From an uncultured Rhodospirillaceae bacterium (GTDB lineage Bacteria; Pseudomonadota; Alphaproteobacteria; Azospirillales; Azospirillaceae), in NCBI GenBank assembly GCA_937927415.1, contig CALBDS010000060.1, forward strand, positions 146,869-210,868: a DNA stretch of 64,000 nucleotides, given 5' to 3'. A program made the position numbers and the translations under genes. Each line of letters starts with the position of its first letter. Positions within the stretch are counted from its first letter, which is position 1. The notes below the pieces were generated by a model. It was given only the letters and a program-made list of their open reading frames with translations, was not told the origin of the DNA and searched no databases. Below are positions 42,211-50,569 of this stretch, in pieces.

Positions 42211-42687
42211 ATGATTCCGCTGCGCATTCTGGGCGTCGGCAACGGGTTTCGCCGCGACGACGGGGCCGGTCCGTGGGTGGCCGCACGGCTGGCGGAACAG
42301 GGCTGGCCCGCCGACACCCATTCCGGCGAGGGGGCCGGGCTGATGGACGCCTGGGACGGCTGTGCCGCCGCGGTGATCGTCGATGCCCTGCAATCGGGGG
42401 CCACTCCCGGCACCGTCCGCCGGTTCGACGCCCATGAGGAGGTCTTGCCGGCGGGGCTTTTCCGCGCCTCGTCCCACCTGTTCGGGGTGGCGGAGGCGGT
42501 GGAAACCGCGCGGGTGCTGGGACGACTGCCGCCCACGCTGGTGATCTATGGCATCGAAGGGGGGGATTTCGGTTTCGGCGAGGGGCTGACGCCTGCGGTG
42601 GCCGATGCCTGTGCCGCGGTTCTGGACCGGATCCGGCGGGATTGGCCGCGAATCGGAACCGCCGATGACGCTCCCGCCGCCGGATAG
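42211..42687 (+). CDS. Hydrogenase maturation protease (HyaD/HycI family)
   Basis: 158 residues of peptidase family M52: LGVGNGFRRDDGAGPWVA (first nickel-sensing acid in DDG), AVIVDALQSG (second acid) and a family-typical SSHLFGVAEAVE. These enzymes clip the C-terminus of [NiFe]-hydrogenase large subunits. No hydrogenase gene is in the window; the neighbour is a formate dehydrogenase operon, divergently transcribed across the shared regulatory region. It may serve a hydrogenase elsewhere or have another role. The start at 42211 follows GGGGGG. Confidence 0.8.
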   Translation: MIPLRILGVGNGFRRDDGAGPWVAARLAEQGWPADTHSGEGAGLMDAWDGCAAAVIVDALQSGATPGTVRRFDAHEEVLPAGLFRASSHLFGVAEAVETARVLGRLPPTLVIYGIEGGDFGFGEGLTPAVADACAAVLDRIRRDWPRIGTADDAPAAG

Positions 42688-42710
42688 GCGGGCTGCCCTG
42701 TTCAACAGGC

Positions 42711-42744
42711 TTATCCACGGGGTTATCCCCGGTTCTGTGGATAA
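42711..42744. promoter_or_regulatory. Cluster of DnaA-box-like sequences
   Basis: TTATCCACG (42711-42719), TTATCCCCG (42723-42731) and, on the opposite strand, a perfect TTATCCACA (42744-42736) lie within 34 bp. It could be a DnaA-controlled promoter, a DnaA titration site, or part of an origin. No AT-rich unwinding element or replication gene adjoins it, so an origin is not supported. Confidence 0.5.
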
Positions 42745-42836
42745 GACGGGTCAAGGCGGCTGGTGCGCCGGTGCCTCAGTCTGTTGCCGTTGGGGCACAG
42801 ATTGCGGAAGAATGCCCGGCATGGTAAACAGGGGGC

Positions 42837-43061
42837 ATGGCTGACCCACGGCGCATCGGCGATCTTGGCAACGATCCCATCCGCACCGACCCTTCGGGTG
42901 TCGGGCGTGCGGCGGTGCGTGGGCGTTCGGGCGACATCGCCGCATCGCCGGGCCGCCAGCGCATCCCGACGATGCGCCAGCTTGCCGCCCTGGTGGTCAA
43001 CGGCATCCTGACCCTGCCGCGCAATTACCGCCGCGGCATGTTCCTCGACATCATCGTCTGA
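42837..43061 (+). CDS. Small protein of unknown function (74 residues)
   Basis: 74 residues, starting MADPRRIGDLGNDPIRTDPSG and ending LVVNGILTLPRNYRRGMFLDIIV. The C-terminal half looks like a structured helix-strand segment; no family is recognised. AGGGGG precedes the ATG, and a good terminator follows at 43089, supporting a real transcript. A partial sigma-54-like element (TGGGGCACAGATTGCG, 42791-42806, GG-N10-GC spacing) and the DnaA-box cluster lie upstream. Confidence 0.5.
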   Translation: MADPRRIGDLGNDPIRTDPSGVGRAAVRGRSGDIAASPGRQRIPTMRQLAALVVNGILTLPRNYRRGMFLDIIV

Positions 43062-43088
43062 GCCGTGCGGGGCTACTGCCCCGGCCCC

Positions 43089-43125
43089 GTTTGGAGGCTG
43101 GCGCCTCCAAACCTCTCCTCTTTTT
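43089..43125 (+). terminator. Rho-independent terminator, plus strand
   Basis: GTTTGGAGGC (43089-43098) pairs with GCCTCCAAAC (43103-43112), with TTTTT at 43121-43125 after a pyrimidine stretch. It ends the unit containing the 74-residue ORF. Confidence 0.75.
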
Positions 43126-43131
43126 ATCGAC

Positions 43132-43165
43132 AAAAACAAAGGGGGTTCGGGGCATCGCCCCGAAC
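43132..43165 (-). terminator. Rho-independent terminator of the GT2 gene, minus strand
   Basis: GTTCGGGGC/GCCCCGAAC stem (43145-43153 with 43157-43165) is followed on the minus strand by CCCCTTTGTTTTT. It lies 31 nt after the stop of the glycosyltransferase gene at 43197. Confidence 0.7.
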
Positions 43166-43196
43166 GGGTTTGGGCAGTCGCCCAACGGCCCCCGGA

Positions 43197-43946
43197 TCAC
43201 ACCCCGGTATAGGGCCGCACGGCCGGGCCGAAGATGGTTTCCAGACGCTCCAGGGGCAATTCCTGCTGCGGCAGGCACAGGCTGGTGGAGCCTTCGTGCA
43301 GGATGTGCAGACACAGCCCGGTCTGGTCGGGGCGGGTGACCACCCGTCCGGTGGCGCTGGCGGCGCGGGCGAAGGCCAGATCCTCCATGGAATCCACCGC
43401 CGGGAAGGGGCCGGCGCTTTCCCACAGCGACCGGCGGTAGGCGTAGGAGAAGCCGTAACCCAGCCGGTTGCCGTCGTCGGGCGGGGCGTTTTCGGTGACG
43501 AAGACGGCGCCGCTGCGGCTCCAACGGTAATGGGGGCCGCCGGCTGCCGTGTCCCAATAGCCGAAACGGCGCAAGGAGCGGCTGTAGAGATACCAGCCCG
43601 ACAGGGTGACGAAATCGGCCCCCTCCTCCAGCCAGTTGACCAGGGTTTCCACATACTGGGGCGCGTAATAGTCATCGTCGTCGAAGTGGACGATGATCTC
43701 CCCGTGGGAATGCTCGATCATCAGGTTGCGCTTTTCCCCCACGGCGAACAGGTCGGGGGCGCTGATGTAGATCAGGTTCTTCGCCGCCTTGGGCTGAAGG
43801 TAGGGGGAAGGGGCGGGTGAGTCGTCGAACACCACCCATTGAATGTTGGGATAGGTCTGTGCCTGGACGCAGGCGTGGGCGAGGGGCAGGAACGCCTCCC
43901 GCCCCCGGGTGGGGGTGATGATCGTGACCAGCGGGCGGGAGGACAT
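43197..43946 (-). CDS. Glycosyltransferase family 2 (GT-A fold)
   Basis: 249 residues: N-terminal VTIITPTRGREAFLPLAHACVQAQ, nucleotide site VVFDDSPAPS, metal site HFDDDDYYAPQYVE and an acceptor-side DSMEDLAFA. The donor and acceptor are unknown; an LPS or surface-glycan role is likely given nearby lptF and heptosyltransferase genes. GAGG eight bases upstream supports the ATG at 43946 over the GTG at 43955. It has its own terminator. Confidence 0.83.
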   Translation of the reverse strand: MSSRPLVTIITPTRGREAFLPLAHACVQAQTYPNIQWVVFDDSPAPSPYLQPKAAKNLIYISAPDLFAVGEKRNLMIEHSHGEIIVHFDDDDYYAPQYVETLVNWLEEGADFVTLSGWYLYSRSLRRFGYWDTAAGGPHYRWSRSGAVFVTENAPPDDGNRLGYGFSYAYRRSLWESAGPFPAVDSMEDLAFARAASATGRVVTRPDQTGLCLHILHEGSTSLCLPQQELPLERLETIFGPAVRPYTGV

Positions 43947-44075
43947 AAAGCGCACCTCGGTAAGAAAGATCGTGCATCATAGCACCGTGGGACGGGAAAC
44001 GGGTGGATGACACTTGACCGGACGGGCGGCTCCGGTCAGCTTCCACCCGCATTTCCCGCAACCGGCACGCCTGTG

Positions 44076-45185
44076 ATGAAGCGACTTGAACGGTATCTCT
44101 TCCGCCTGCTGGCCCTGGCCACGCTCTATTCCACGGCGGGGCTGACCATCACCATCTGGCTCAGCCAGTCCCTGCGCCTGATCGAAATGGTGGTGGAGGC
44201 GGGGGCGCCCATCAGCGTGTTCCTGTGGCTGCTGTTGCTGACGGTGCCGACCTTTCTGGGGCTGGTGCTGCCCATCGCCCTGGTGGCGGGGGTGATGTTC
44301 ACCTACAACAAGCTGAACGCCGACAGCGAGCTGGTGGTCATGCGCTCCGCCGGGGTGGGGCCGCTGGCCCTGGCCCGCCCGGCCATCGTGCTGGCGCTGA
44401 TCGTCGCCGGCATCGTGGGGGTGCTGAACGTCTGGCTGACCCCGGCGGCGCACCGGGAACTGGCGCGGCTGGAATACACGGTGCGCAACGATTATTCCCA
44501 GCTTTTCATCCGCGAGGGCGTGTTCAACGACGTGGGCGACCGGCTCAGCATCTATGTGCGCGACCGGGACATCGACGGCACCTTCACCGGCATCCTGATC
44601 CACGACGCCCGGATCGCCAACAAGCCGGTGTCGATTCTGGGCCGCCGCGCCGTCATCATCCCCACCGCCGAGGGAATGCGCTTCGTCGTTTTCGACGGCA
44701 ACCGCCAGGAAATGGACGAGACGACCCGCAAGCTGTCCCAGCTTTACTTCGAAAGCTACGCCATCGAACTGAAGATCTACGCCAGCACCTCCGGCTCCGG
44801 CGGGCCGCGGCAGGCCGATGCGCGGGAGCGCAGCACCGATGAACTGATTCATCCGTCTCCCGACGTGGTGGAAAATCCCCGTCTCCTGGGCAACCTGACG
44901 GCGGAATTGCACCAGCGGTTCAGTTCGCCGCTGCTGGCGTTGGCCTTCACGGTGCTGGCCCTGGCCTCCATGCTGTCGGGGGAATTCAACCGCCGGGGCC
45001 AGAGCGGGCGGGTGGCCGCCGCCATGGTGCTGGTGGTGGTGGTCCAGGCCTCCGCCATCGGGCTGACCAGCCTGGCCGGGCGCAACGCCGCGGTCATTCC
45101 GTTGATGTATCTGATGCCGCTGGTCGTGCTGAGCGTGGGGCTGGTGGTCCTGTTGCGCAGCCGCGTTCACCGGGGACGGGGATAA
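44076..45185 (+). CDS. lptF: LPS export permease LptF (YjgP/YjgQ family)
   Basis: Inner-membrane subunit that with LptG and LptB extracts LPS and feeds the LptC-A-D bridge. 369 residues: three N-terminal membrane segments, a periplasmic beta-jellyroll (about 125-260), and three C-terminal segments. The N-terminus MKRLERYLFRLL and the MRSAGVGPLALARPA coupling region are typical. It is called LptF rather than LptG from the N-terminus. The partner permease gene usually follows directly but is not here: a heptosyltransferase gene starts 10 nt downstream instead. Confidence 0.85.
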   Translation: MKRLERYLFRLLALATLYSTAGLTITIWLSQSLRLIEMVVEAGAPISVFLWLLLLTVPTFLGLVLPIALVAGVMFTYNKLNADSELVVMRSAGVGPLALARPAIVLALIVAGIVGVLNVWLTPAAHRELARLEYTVRNDYSQLFIREGVFNDVGDRLSIYVRDRDIDGTFTGILIHDARIANKPVSILGRRAVIIPTAEGMRFVVFDGNRQEMDETTRKLSQLYFESYAIELKIYASTSGSGGPRQADARERSTDELIHPSPDVVENPRLLGNLTAELHQRFSSPLLALAFTVLALASMLSGEFNRRGQSGRVAAAMVLVVVVQASAIGLTSLAGRNAAVIPLMYLMPLVVLSVGLVVLLRSRVHRGRG

Positions 45186-45195
45186 GGTCCGGCAC

Positions 45196-46167
45196 GTGCG
45201 AGTTCTGTTCATTACCGCCAACCGCATCGGCGATGCGGTGCTGTCCACCGGCCTGTTGCGCCACGTGATCGCCACGGCGCCGGATGCGCGGGTGACCGTC
45301 GCCTGCGGTCCGGTCGCAGCCCCGCTGTTCCGCGCCGTGCCGGGGTTGGAGCGGGTGGCCGTCCTGCAAAAACGGTCCTTCGCGCGCCATTGGCTGGCCC
45401 TGTGGCGGGACAGCATCGGCACCCGCTGGGATTGGGTGATCGACCTGCGCAATTCGGCGGTGAGCCGTCTGGTGTGGGCGGGGCGCCGCAGCATCTTCCA
45501 TCCCACCGCGGGCAAGGTGCGGCACAAGGTTAAGGAACTGGCGGAGGTGCTGGGCCTTGATCCGCCGCCGACTCCGTGCCTGTGGATCGACGACGCGGCG
45601 CGGGCGGCGGCGGACCGGCTGCTGCCCGGCGGGGGGGGGCCGCTGCTGGCGCTGGGGCCGACCGCCAACTGGCTGTCCAAGGAGTGGCCGGCGGACCGTT
45701 TCGCCGAGGTGGCCCGGCGCCTGACCGCCGCGGGTGGGCCGTTGGCCGGCGGGCGGGTGGCGGTGTTCGCCGCCGGGGCCGAAGCCGTCCGTGCCCGCCC
45801 GGTGCTGGAGGCGCTGGGCGCGGCGGCGGTCGATCTGACCGGCCGGACCGACCCGCTGGCGGCGGCGGCCTGCCTGGAGCGGGCGGCCCTCTACATCGGC
45901 AATGATTCCGGCCTGATGCACATCGCGGCGGCGGTGGGAACCCCCACGCTGGGCCTGTTCGGGCCGGGCTATCCGGAACATTACGCCCCCTGGGGACCGC
46001 GGGCGCGGGTGGTCACCGGCGACATTCCCCGTGCCGTCCTGCTGGAACAGTTGCGGGCGGCCGACTATGCCCCCATTCCGCTGATGCAGGGAATCGCCGT
46101 TTCATCCGTGGAAGAAGCAGCCGCCGGTTTGCTGCAGGATTTGGGGGCGCTGGAAACGACGCTGTGA
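45196..46167 (+). CDS. ADP-heptose:LPS heptosyltransferase-like glycosyltransferase (GT9)
   Basis: 323 residues from a GTG: VRVLFITANRIGDAVLSTGLLRHV (acceptor loop of GT9), then LGPTANWLSKEWPADRFAEVARRL and the donor site YIGNDSGLMHIAAAVGTPTLGLFGP. It adds heptose, or a similar sugar, to LPS core. It is the second gene of an lptF unit. Together with the gmhB homologue at 24790 it implies a heptose-containing core. Confidence 0.88.
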   Translation: MRVLFITANRIGDAVLSTGLLRHVIATAPDARVTVACGPVAAPLFRAVPGLERVAVLQKRSFARHWLALWRDSIGTRWDWVIDLRNSAVSRLVWAGRRSIFHPTAGKVRHKVKELAEVLGLDPPPTPCLWIDDAARAAADRLLPGGGGPLLALGPTANWLSKEWPADRFAEVARRLTAAGGPLAGGRVAVFAAGAEAVRARPVLEALGAAAVDLTGRTDPLAAAACLERAALYIGNDSGLMHIAAAVGTPTLGLFGPGYPEHYAPWGPRARVVTGDIPRAVLLEQLRAADYAPIPLMQGIAVSSVEEAAAGLLQDLGALETTL

Positions 46168-46262
46168 TGCGGCGGTTCCGGGCCTGCTCCCGACGGATTC
46201 CGTGGCCCGGCGGCTCCTGTCCGGCTCCTGTCCGGTGTCGGTTGTGCCAAGCGACATCGCGT

Positions 46263-46291
46263 TTGACATGGATGGGGGAATAGCAGAAAAT
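46263..46291 (+). promoter_or_regulatory. Promoter of flaF
   Basis: Perfect TTGACA (46263-46268), 17-nt spacer, GAAAAT (46286-46291), giving a start near 46298 and a ~60-nt leader. The upstream flank carries a tandem 11-bp repeat (GGCTCCTGTCC, about 46211-46232). Confidence 0.55.
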
Positions 46292-46357
46292 TAACCTCTG
46301 TTGGCCAGGATCACTTGCGTCCATCGTGACCTTCCGACTGACCCTTGAGGGTGTGGA

Positions 46358-46924
46358 ATGAAGCCGACTTCCAAATATGTGAACAAGCCCGTTTCCGATG
46401 ATCCCCGCGACGTGGAAGCGTGGGCGCTGTCGGAAGCGGCGCGTCGGCTGATCGATGCCAGCCGTAATCCCGACGATTGGGAAACGTTCCAGAACGCGCT
46501 GCTGTTGAATCAACGTCTGTGGACGATCTTTCAGGCGGCGATCAGCGAGCCGGACTGTCCCATGCCCCAGGACATGCGGACCAACATCGCGGCCCTGTCG
46601 CTGATGGTGGACCGGGAAACCATGGCACGGCTGGCTGACCAGGACGTCACCAAGCTGGACATGCTCATCACCATCAACCGCAACGTGGCCAGCGGTCTGT
46701 CGCAAAAGATCGGGGCGGCCGCTTCTGCCGCCGCGCCGCAGTCCGGCATCGCTCCGGCGGCCCCGGCCCCGGCAGCGGCCGCACCGGTGCCGCCGCCCAT
46801 GCGCCCGGCGGGTTATCCCCCGGCGGCCGGCGGTTATGGTCAGCCGGCCCCCCGGCCCGCCGCTGCGCCCGGTTCCGCCGAACCGGCCCCGGCTCCGCGG
46901 GAGGGGTTGCGCATTTCCATCTGA
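46358..46924 (+). CDS. flaF: Flagellar biosynthesis regulator FlaF, with Ala/Pro-rich tail
   Basis: 188 residues. The first ~115 match FlaF of alphaproteobacteria: EAWALSEAARRLIDAS, ALLLNQRLWTIFQAAI and a helical end near LDMLITINRNVASGLS. FlaF links flagellin translation and secretion, usually with FlbT. A low-complexity Ala/Pro tail (about 117-182) is an addition not found in the ~120-residue Caulobacter form. No flbT or flagellin gene adjoins it. GAGGG precedes the ATG. Confidence 0.85.
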   Translation: MKPTSKYVNKPVSDDPRDVEAWALSEAARRLIDASRNPDDWETFQNALLLNQRLWTIFQAAISEPDCPMPQDMRTNIAALSLMVDRETMARLADQDVTKLDMLITINRNVASGLSQKIGAAASAAAPQSGIAPAAPAPAAAAPVPPPMRPAGYPPAAGGYGQPAPRPAAAPGSAEPAPAPREGLRISI

Positions 46925-46957
46925 GACGCCGGCTTCTCCACTCCCTGATCCCATGCA

Positions 46958-46992
46958 AAAGGCCCCGCCTTCCCGAAGGAGGCGGGGCCTTT
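46958..46992. terminator. Bidirectional terminator between flaF and flgL
   Basis: A 13-bp stem (AAAGGCCCCGCCT, 46958-46970, with its complement at 46980-46992) has short A and T runs at its two ends, so it can serve both converging genes. Confidence 0.82.
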
Positions 46993-47022
46993 CTCGTCTG
47001 CCCGTTTCCGGAGCGCCGGCGG

Positions 47023-49071
47023 TCAGGCCAGATAGTTCAGCAGGGACATTTTCTGGGTCTGGCCGGCAACGGTGTAGGCGGCTTCCAGTGCGTTCATCGA
47101 TGTGCGCAGGCGGGCGGCGACCTCGGTCTGGTCGATGCCTTCGATGCGGGCGACCTGATCGGTGGCGCTGTTGGACAGTTCCGTGTGTTCGTTCTTCTTG
47201 GTGGTCAGGGTGGCCAGATCGGCCGATACCTTGGTGTGGACCGAGCGCAGCGATTCCTTGGCGTCCGCCATCATGGTCAGGGCCTGTTCGGCGTATTCCT
47301 TGTACTTGCCGGGGTTCGACACCGCCGCCCGCGCCATGCGGAACGCGGACACCAGCTTTTGAATCGCCGGGTCGGTGGAGGTGACGCCGTAGTCGATGTT
47401 GTAATTGTCGTCCGCCGTTACCGAGGTCTTGTCCCACGCCTTGTTGCTGGTGCGTTTGCTCAGGTACTCGCTGTCGTAGAACGGCAGGTCGGGTTCGCGG
47501 ATGATCGTCGCTTCGGTGATGGGGTCGGGGTCCGGCGGCAGGTTCTTCACCGACATCGTGTTGCGGATCGATCCATTGGTCACCGTGGCGGTGGTGGAGA
47601 ACTGGGTCTTGATCCCCGGATGGTTGGGGTCGAGCGGCGTGTTGCCGGTGATGGCAATGCCCGGCCCGCTGCCGGCGGCGTTCAGCGTCACCGGCGGTTT
47701 GGGATCCATCTTGCCGAACTGTTCGCGCAGCCGGTCGGCCACCGCGGTGACGTCGGTGGTGCCCTTGGCGAAATCCTCCGCCGTCACGGTGTATTTGACC
47801 GTGTACTGCTTGTAGAGCGGCAGGTCCTTCGGCTCGCCCGGATGCTCGGTGTAGTATTTGTAGTTATAGGGATCGTCGGGGTTGCCGACCGACACGGTGA
47901 ATTCAAAGGTATCGCCGATGTCCACGTTCCCCCCGCGCAAGGTGAAGCGGTCCACCTGCGGGGTGGTGGCGGTGGCGCCGGCGGTGGTGCTGGCCGGATC
48001 GACGGAATTGTCCACCTGGGCCGCATTCACCACCGAGGTGCGGATGTTGAAGTTCTGCCCGATCTGCTGGCCGATCAGGGTGATGACCCCATTGCTGGTG
48101 GTGACCGACAGCGGGATCGACGGGTCGGCGGAATTGATCTGGTTGGTCAGCGACTGCGCCACATAGGTAATGGTGCGCGGATCGTTGGGGCCGATCAGAA
48201 CCGAGAAGGACTGTCCATTGATATCCACCTGGAAATAATCGTCCTTGTCCACCGATGCACCATCCAGCGAGACCTTGGTCATCTGCTTGGTGGCGTTCAG
48301 GTCGGACACCGGCTGGGTGGTGTAGCGGGAACCGGCGAACAGGTAGCGGTCGCCCACCTGTTCGTTCAGGTACTGCTGGATGTCGCGCATGGCTCCGTTC
48401 AGCCGCTCCAGCGTCTGGTTGGCCTGGGGCCACGACACATCGAACGAGCTGGTGGACGAGGCGTTCAGCTTGTCGAAGGTGATGTTCAGCACCGCCCCTT
48501 CGCCGGGACCGCCGCCGATGGTGAAGTTGTAGCCCTTGCCGTCGTCGGGCGGCACCGTGTTCAGGTTCAAGGTGCGGGTGCTCTTGCCCCCCAGCCCGTC
48601 GCTGATGGTGATGTCGTAGGTGCCGTTGGGTCCCGTCTTGGACGGGACCGACGTGACGGTATAGGTGGCGTTCTGGGTGAATTTGGAGGTGTCGGTGTTG
48701 ACCGTCACCTTCAGGGCATCGGGATTGATGTCGTTCTGTCCCGAGATCAGCGGCTTGCCCGGCTCGGTCGGCATCAGGGCGTTCGACTGCCAATCGGTGG
48801 TCAGCTTTTCCAGATTGGTCAGGACCAGATCGGTGGTCTTCAGCCGTGTGGTGGCCGTGTCGATGCTGTCCGAATAGGATTTCCGTTTCACCAGTTCGGC
48901 GCGCAGGGCAAGCAGCTTTTCGGTTTCCGCCCCGTATCCCTTCAGATCCACCGACTTGACGCCGGTGTTCATCTGGGTGGTCAGGGTGTCCACCTTCTTC
49001 TGCCCGTCGGACAGCGTGCGGACCAGATTCATGTAGCGGGCATAGCTGCCGGCCTGTGTGATCGTGCTCAT
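47023..49071 (-). CDS. flgL: Flagellar hook-associated protein 3 (FlgL), enlarged
   Basis: Hook-filament junction protein. 682 residues versus about 300-350 in most species. The N-terminal helical D0/D1 region (MSTITQAGSYARYMNLVRTLSDGQKKVDTLTT...) and the C-terminal one (NALEAAYTVAGQTQKMSLLNYLA) are typical. The D1 end QYLNEQVGDRYLFAGSRY (about 234-250) is followed by an insertion with two beta-rich modules (about 265-350 and 373-482) resembling modules in FlgE. The middle is probably surface-exposed. It overlaps flgK by 4 nt. Confidence 0.9.
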   Translation of the reverse strand: MSTITQAGSYARYMNLVRTLSDGQKKVDTLTTQMNTGVKSVDLKGYGAETEKLLALRAELVKRKSYSDSIDTATTRLKTTDLVLTNLEKLTTDWQSNALMPTEPGKPLISGQNDINPDALKVTVNTDTSKFTQNATYTVTSVPSKTGPNGTYDITISDGLGGKSTRTLNLNTVPPDDGKGYNFTIGGGPGEGAVLNITFDKLNASSTSSFDVSWPQANQTLERLNGAMRDIQQYLNEQVGDRYLFAGSRYTTQPVSDLNATKQMTKVSLDGASVDKDDYFQVDINGQSFSVLIGPNDPRTITYVAQSLTNQINSADPSIPLSVTTSNGVITLIGQQIGQNFNIRTSVVNAAQVDNSVDPASTTAGATATTPQVDRFTLRGGNVDIGDTFEFTVSVGNPDDPYNYKYYTEHPGEPKDLPLYKQYTVKYTVTAEDFAKGTTDVTAVADRLREQFGKMDPKPPVTLNAAGSGPGIAITGNTPLDPNHPGIKTQFSTTATVTNGSIRNTMSVKNLPPDPDPITEATIIREPDLPFYDSEYLSKRTSNKAWDKTSVTADDNYNIDYGVTSTDPAIQKLVSAFRMARAAVSNPGKYKEYAEQALTMMADAKESLRSVHTKVSADLATLTTKKNEHTELSNSATDQVARIEGIDQTEVAARLRTSMNALEAAYTVAGQTQKMSLLNYLA

Positions 49072-50477
49072 CCGACAATGCGCTCCAACGCGTCAAACAT
49101 GCTGTTGGCGACTTGCATAACCCGTGCCGAAGCGGCGTAGGATGTTTGCAACTGTTGGAGGTTGGCGATTTCCTCGTCGATGTTCACGCCGGTGTTGTTG
49201 ACGTAGCGTTCATCCAGCAGGTCGCGGGATTCCTTGCTGGTGGCCAGATTGGCCGACACCGTACCGGCGGTGGACATCCACGCACCGGTGATCGAACTGA
49301 CCATGCCGGAATAGGTGGTGCTGCTCAGCTTCAGCCCGTCCGAGGTCATGCTGCGGTTGGCCGCACTCATGGCCTGCGCTATGGCGGGAATGCCCGATTC
49401 CTTGATCTTCGTCTCTCCACTCATCAACTTCTGATTGACGTTGAGGGTGAAGCGGTCGGTTCCGGTGAAGAAATACAGGTCCTGCTCGCCATCCTTCAGG
49501 GGGCTGGCGTTGTTGTAGGCGTCGGTGAAGCTGGTGGCTTCCCCGTCCTTGGTGGCGCTGGTGAAGGACTGGGCGTAGGTGTCGAGCTGCGAGCGCAGCT
49601 TGCGGATGACTTCCCGGGTGGGATCGCTGCTGGCCGCGGTGGGCGGATCCTTGACCGAACCGTCGTAGCGCATGCTTTGCAGTGCGGCCAGCTTGCCGTC
49701 GGTGAAGTGGTCATCGACGGTCATGGATTTTCCCTCGTTGGTCACCACGAGGTTGCTGCCGTTGTAGGTAAGTTTTGCCGGCTCGGCGTCCAAAAGTGAC
49801 AGGCCGGAGGAGGTAAAAATGGCCAGGCGGCCGTCCTGCCGTTCCACCGTGCGCACGGACACCAGCTCGCTGATCTGCTTGACCAGCGCGTCGCGCTTGT
49901 CGGAGACCACGTTGGCGGAATCGCCGTAACCCCGCAGCGACACCATGTCCTTGTTGATGCGGTCCACCTGCTGGAGCAGGTCGTTCAGCTCGTCCACGGA
50001 ATCGGTCGTATCCTTCTGCATCTCCTGGTCAAGGCCCTCGACCCCCTCGGACACGCGGCGGACCTCGCGGGCCAGCGTGTCGGCGGAGCGCAGAAATTCC
50101 TGCTGCGCCGCTTCGTCTTCCGGCGAGGTGGCCAGCGTCTTCATGGCCTTGTCGAAGGCGTTGGCGTACTGGTTGAGCAGCGGCGCGCCGTTGGTGGTCC
50201 GCATCAGGTCGCCGAGTTTTTGCAGATAGGTGTTCTGAGTGTCGTAGGTGGCGGTGCGGGCCGTCAGATCCTGGACCTGGGAGCGCAGCGCGGCGTCCAC
50301 CTCCCGCCGGTATTCGGCGGTGAGGACCTGGCCGCTGCGGTCCACCTTCTGTTCCAGGGTGTGGCGGGTGCGCGAGGGATCGTCGGACCGGGCCACGTTG
50401 TCCGAAACCACCTTCACCTGCGACTGAACCGTGCGGAGGCTGGCGGTGGCGCTGTTCAGGGCGCTGAAGAGGGACAT
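49068..50477 (-). CDS. flgK: Flagellar hook-associated protein 1 (FlgK)
   Basis: Junction protein between hook and FlgL. 469 residues: N-terminal SLFSALNSATASLRTVQSQVKVVSDNVARSDDPS and C-terminal NIDEEIANLQQLQTSYAASARVMQVANSMFDALERIVG are the FlgK D0/D1 signatures. The length is normal, unlike FlgE and FlgL. A 92-nt gap from flgE holds a 7-bp hairpin (50518-50535) but no clear promoter, so it is probably transcribed from the flgE promoter. Confidence 0.93.
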   Translation of the reverse strand: MSLFSALNSATASLRTVQSQVKVVSDNVARSDDPSRTRHTLEQKVDRSGQVLTAEYRREVDAALRSQVQDLTARTATYDTQNTYLQKLGDLMRTTNGAPLLNQYANAFDKAMKTLATSPEDEAAQQEFLRSADTLAREVRRVSEGVEGLDQEMQKDTTDSVDELNDLLQQVDRINKDMVSLRGYGDSANVVSDKRDALVKQISELVSVRTVERQDGRLAIFTSSGLSLLDAEPAKLTYNGSNLVVTNEGKSMTVDDHFTDGKLAALQSMRYDGSVKDPPTAASSDPTREVIRKLRSQLDTYAQSFTSATKDGEATSFTDAYNNASPLKDGEQDLYFFTGTDRFTLNVNQKLMSGETKIKESGIPAIAQAMSAANRSMTSDGLKLSSTTYSGMVSSITGAWMSTAGTVSANLATSKESRDLLDERYVNNTGVNIDEEIANLQQLQTSYAASARVMQVANSMFDALERIVG

Positions 50478-50569
50478 GGCCGGGGACCTTTCGATTTTTG
50501 GGCAAGCCGCCGGCGTGCGGGGAAAGACTTCCCCGCCGGGCGCTTAAAGCCGGTACCGTCTGAGGCGCG

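Noticed and set aside
42711..42744. Chromosomal origin of replication
   Set aside because: Only three boxes, no AT-rich unwinding region, and no dnaA, hemE, parAB or repABC neighbour.
42791..42806. Second sigma-54 promoter before the 74-residue gene
   Set aside because: The GG-N10-GC spacing is right, but the -24 element matches poorly; kept only as a note in that gene's entry.
46178..46210. Terminator after the heptosyltransferase gene (CCGGGCC/GGCCCGG)
   Set aside because: 19-nt loop, short stem and no T-run; too weak to call.
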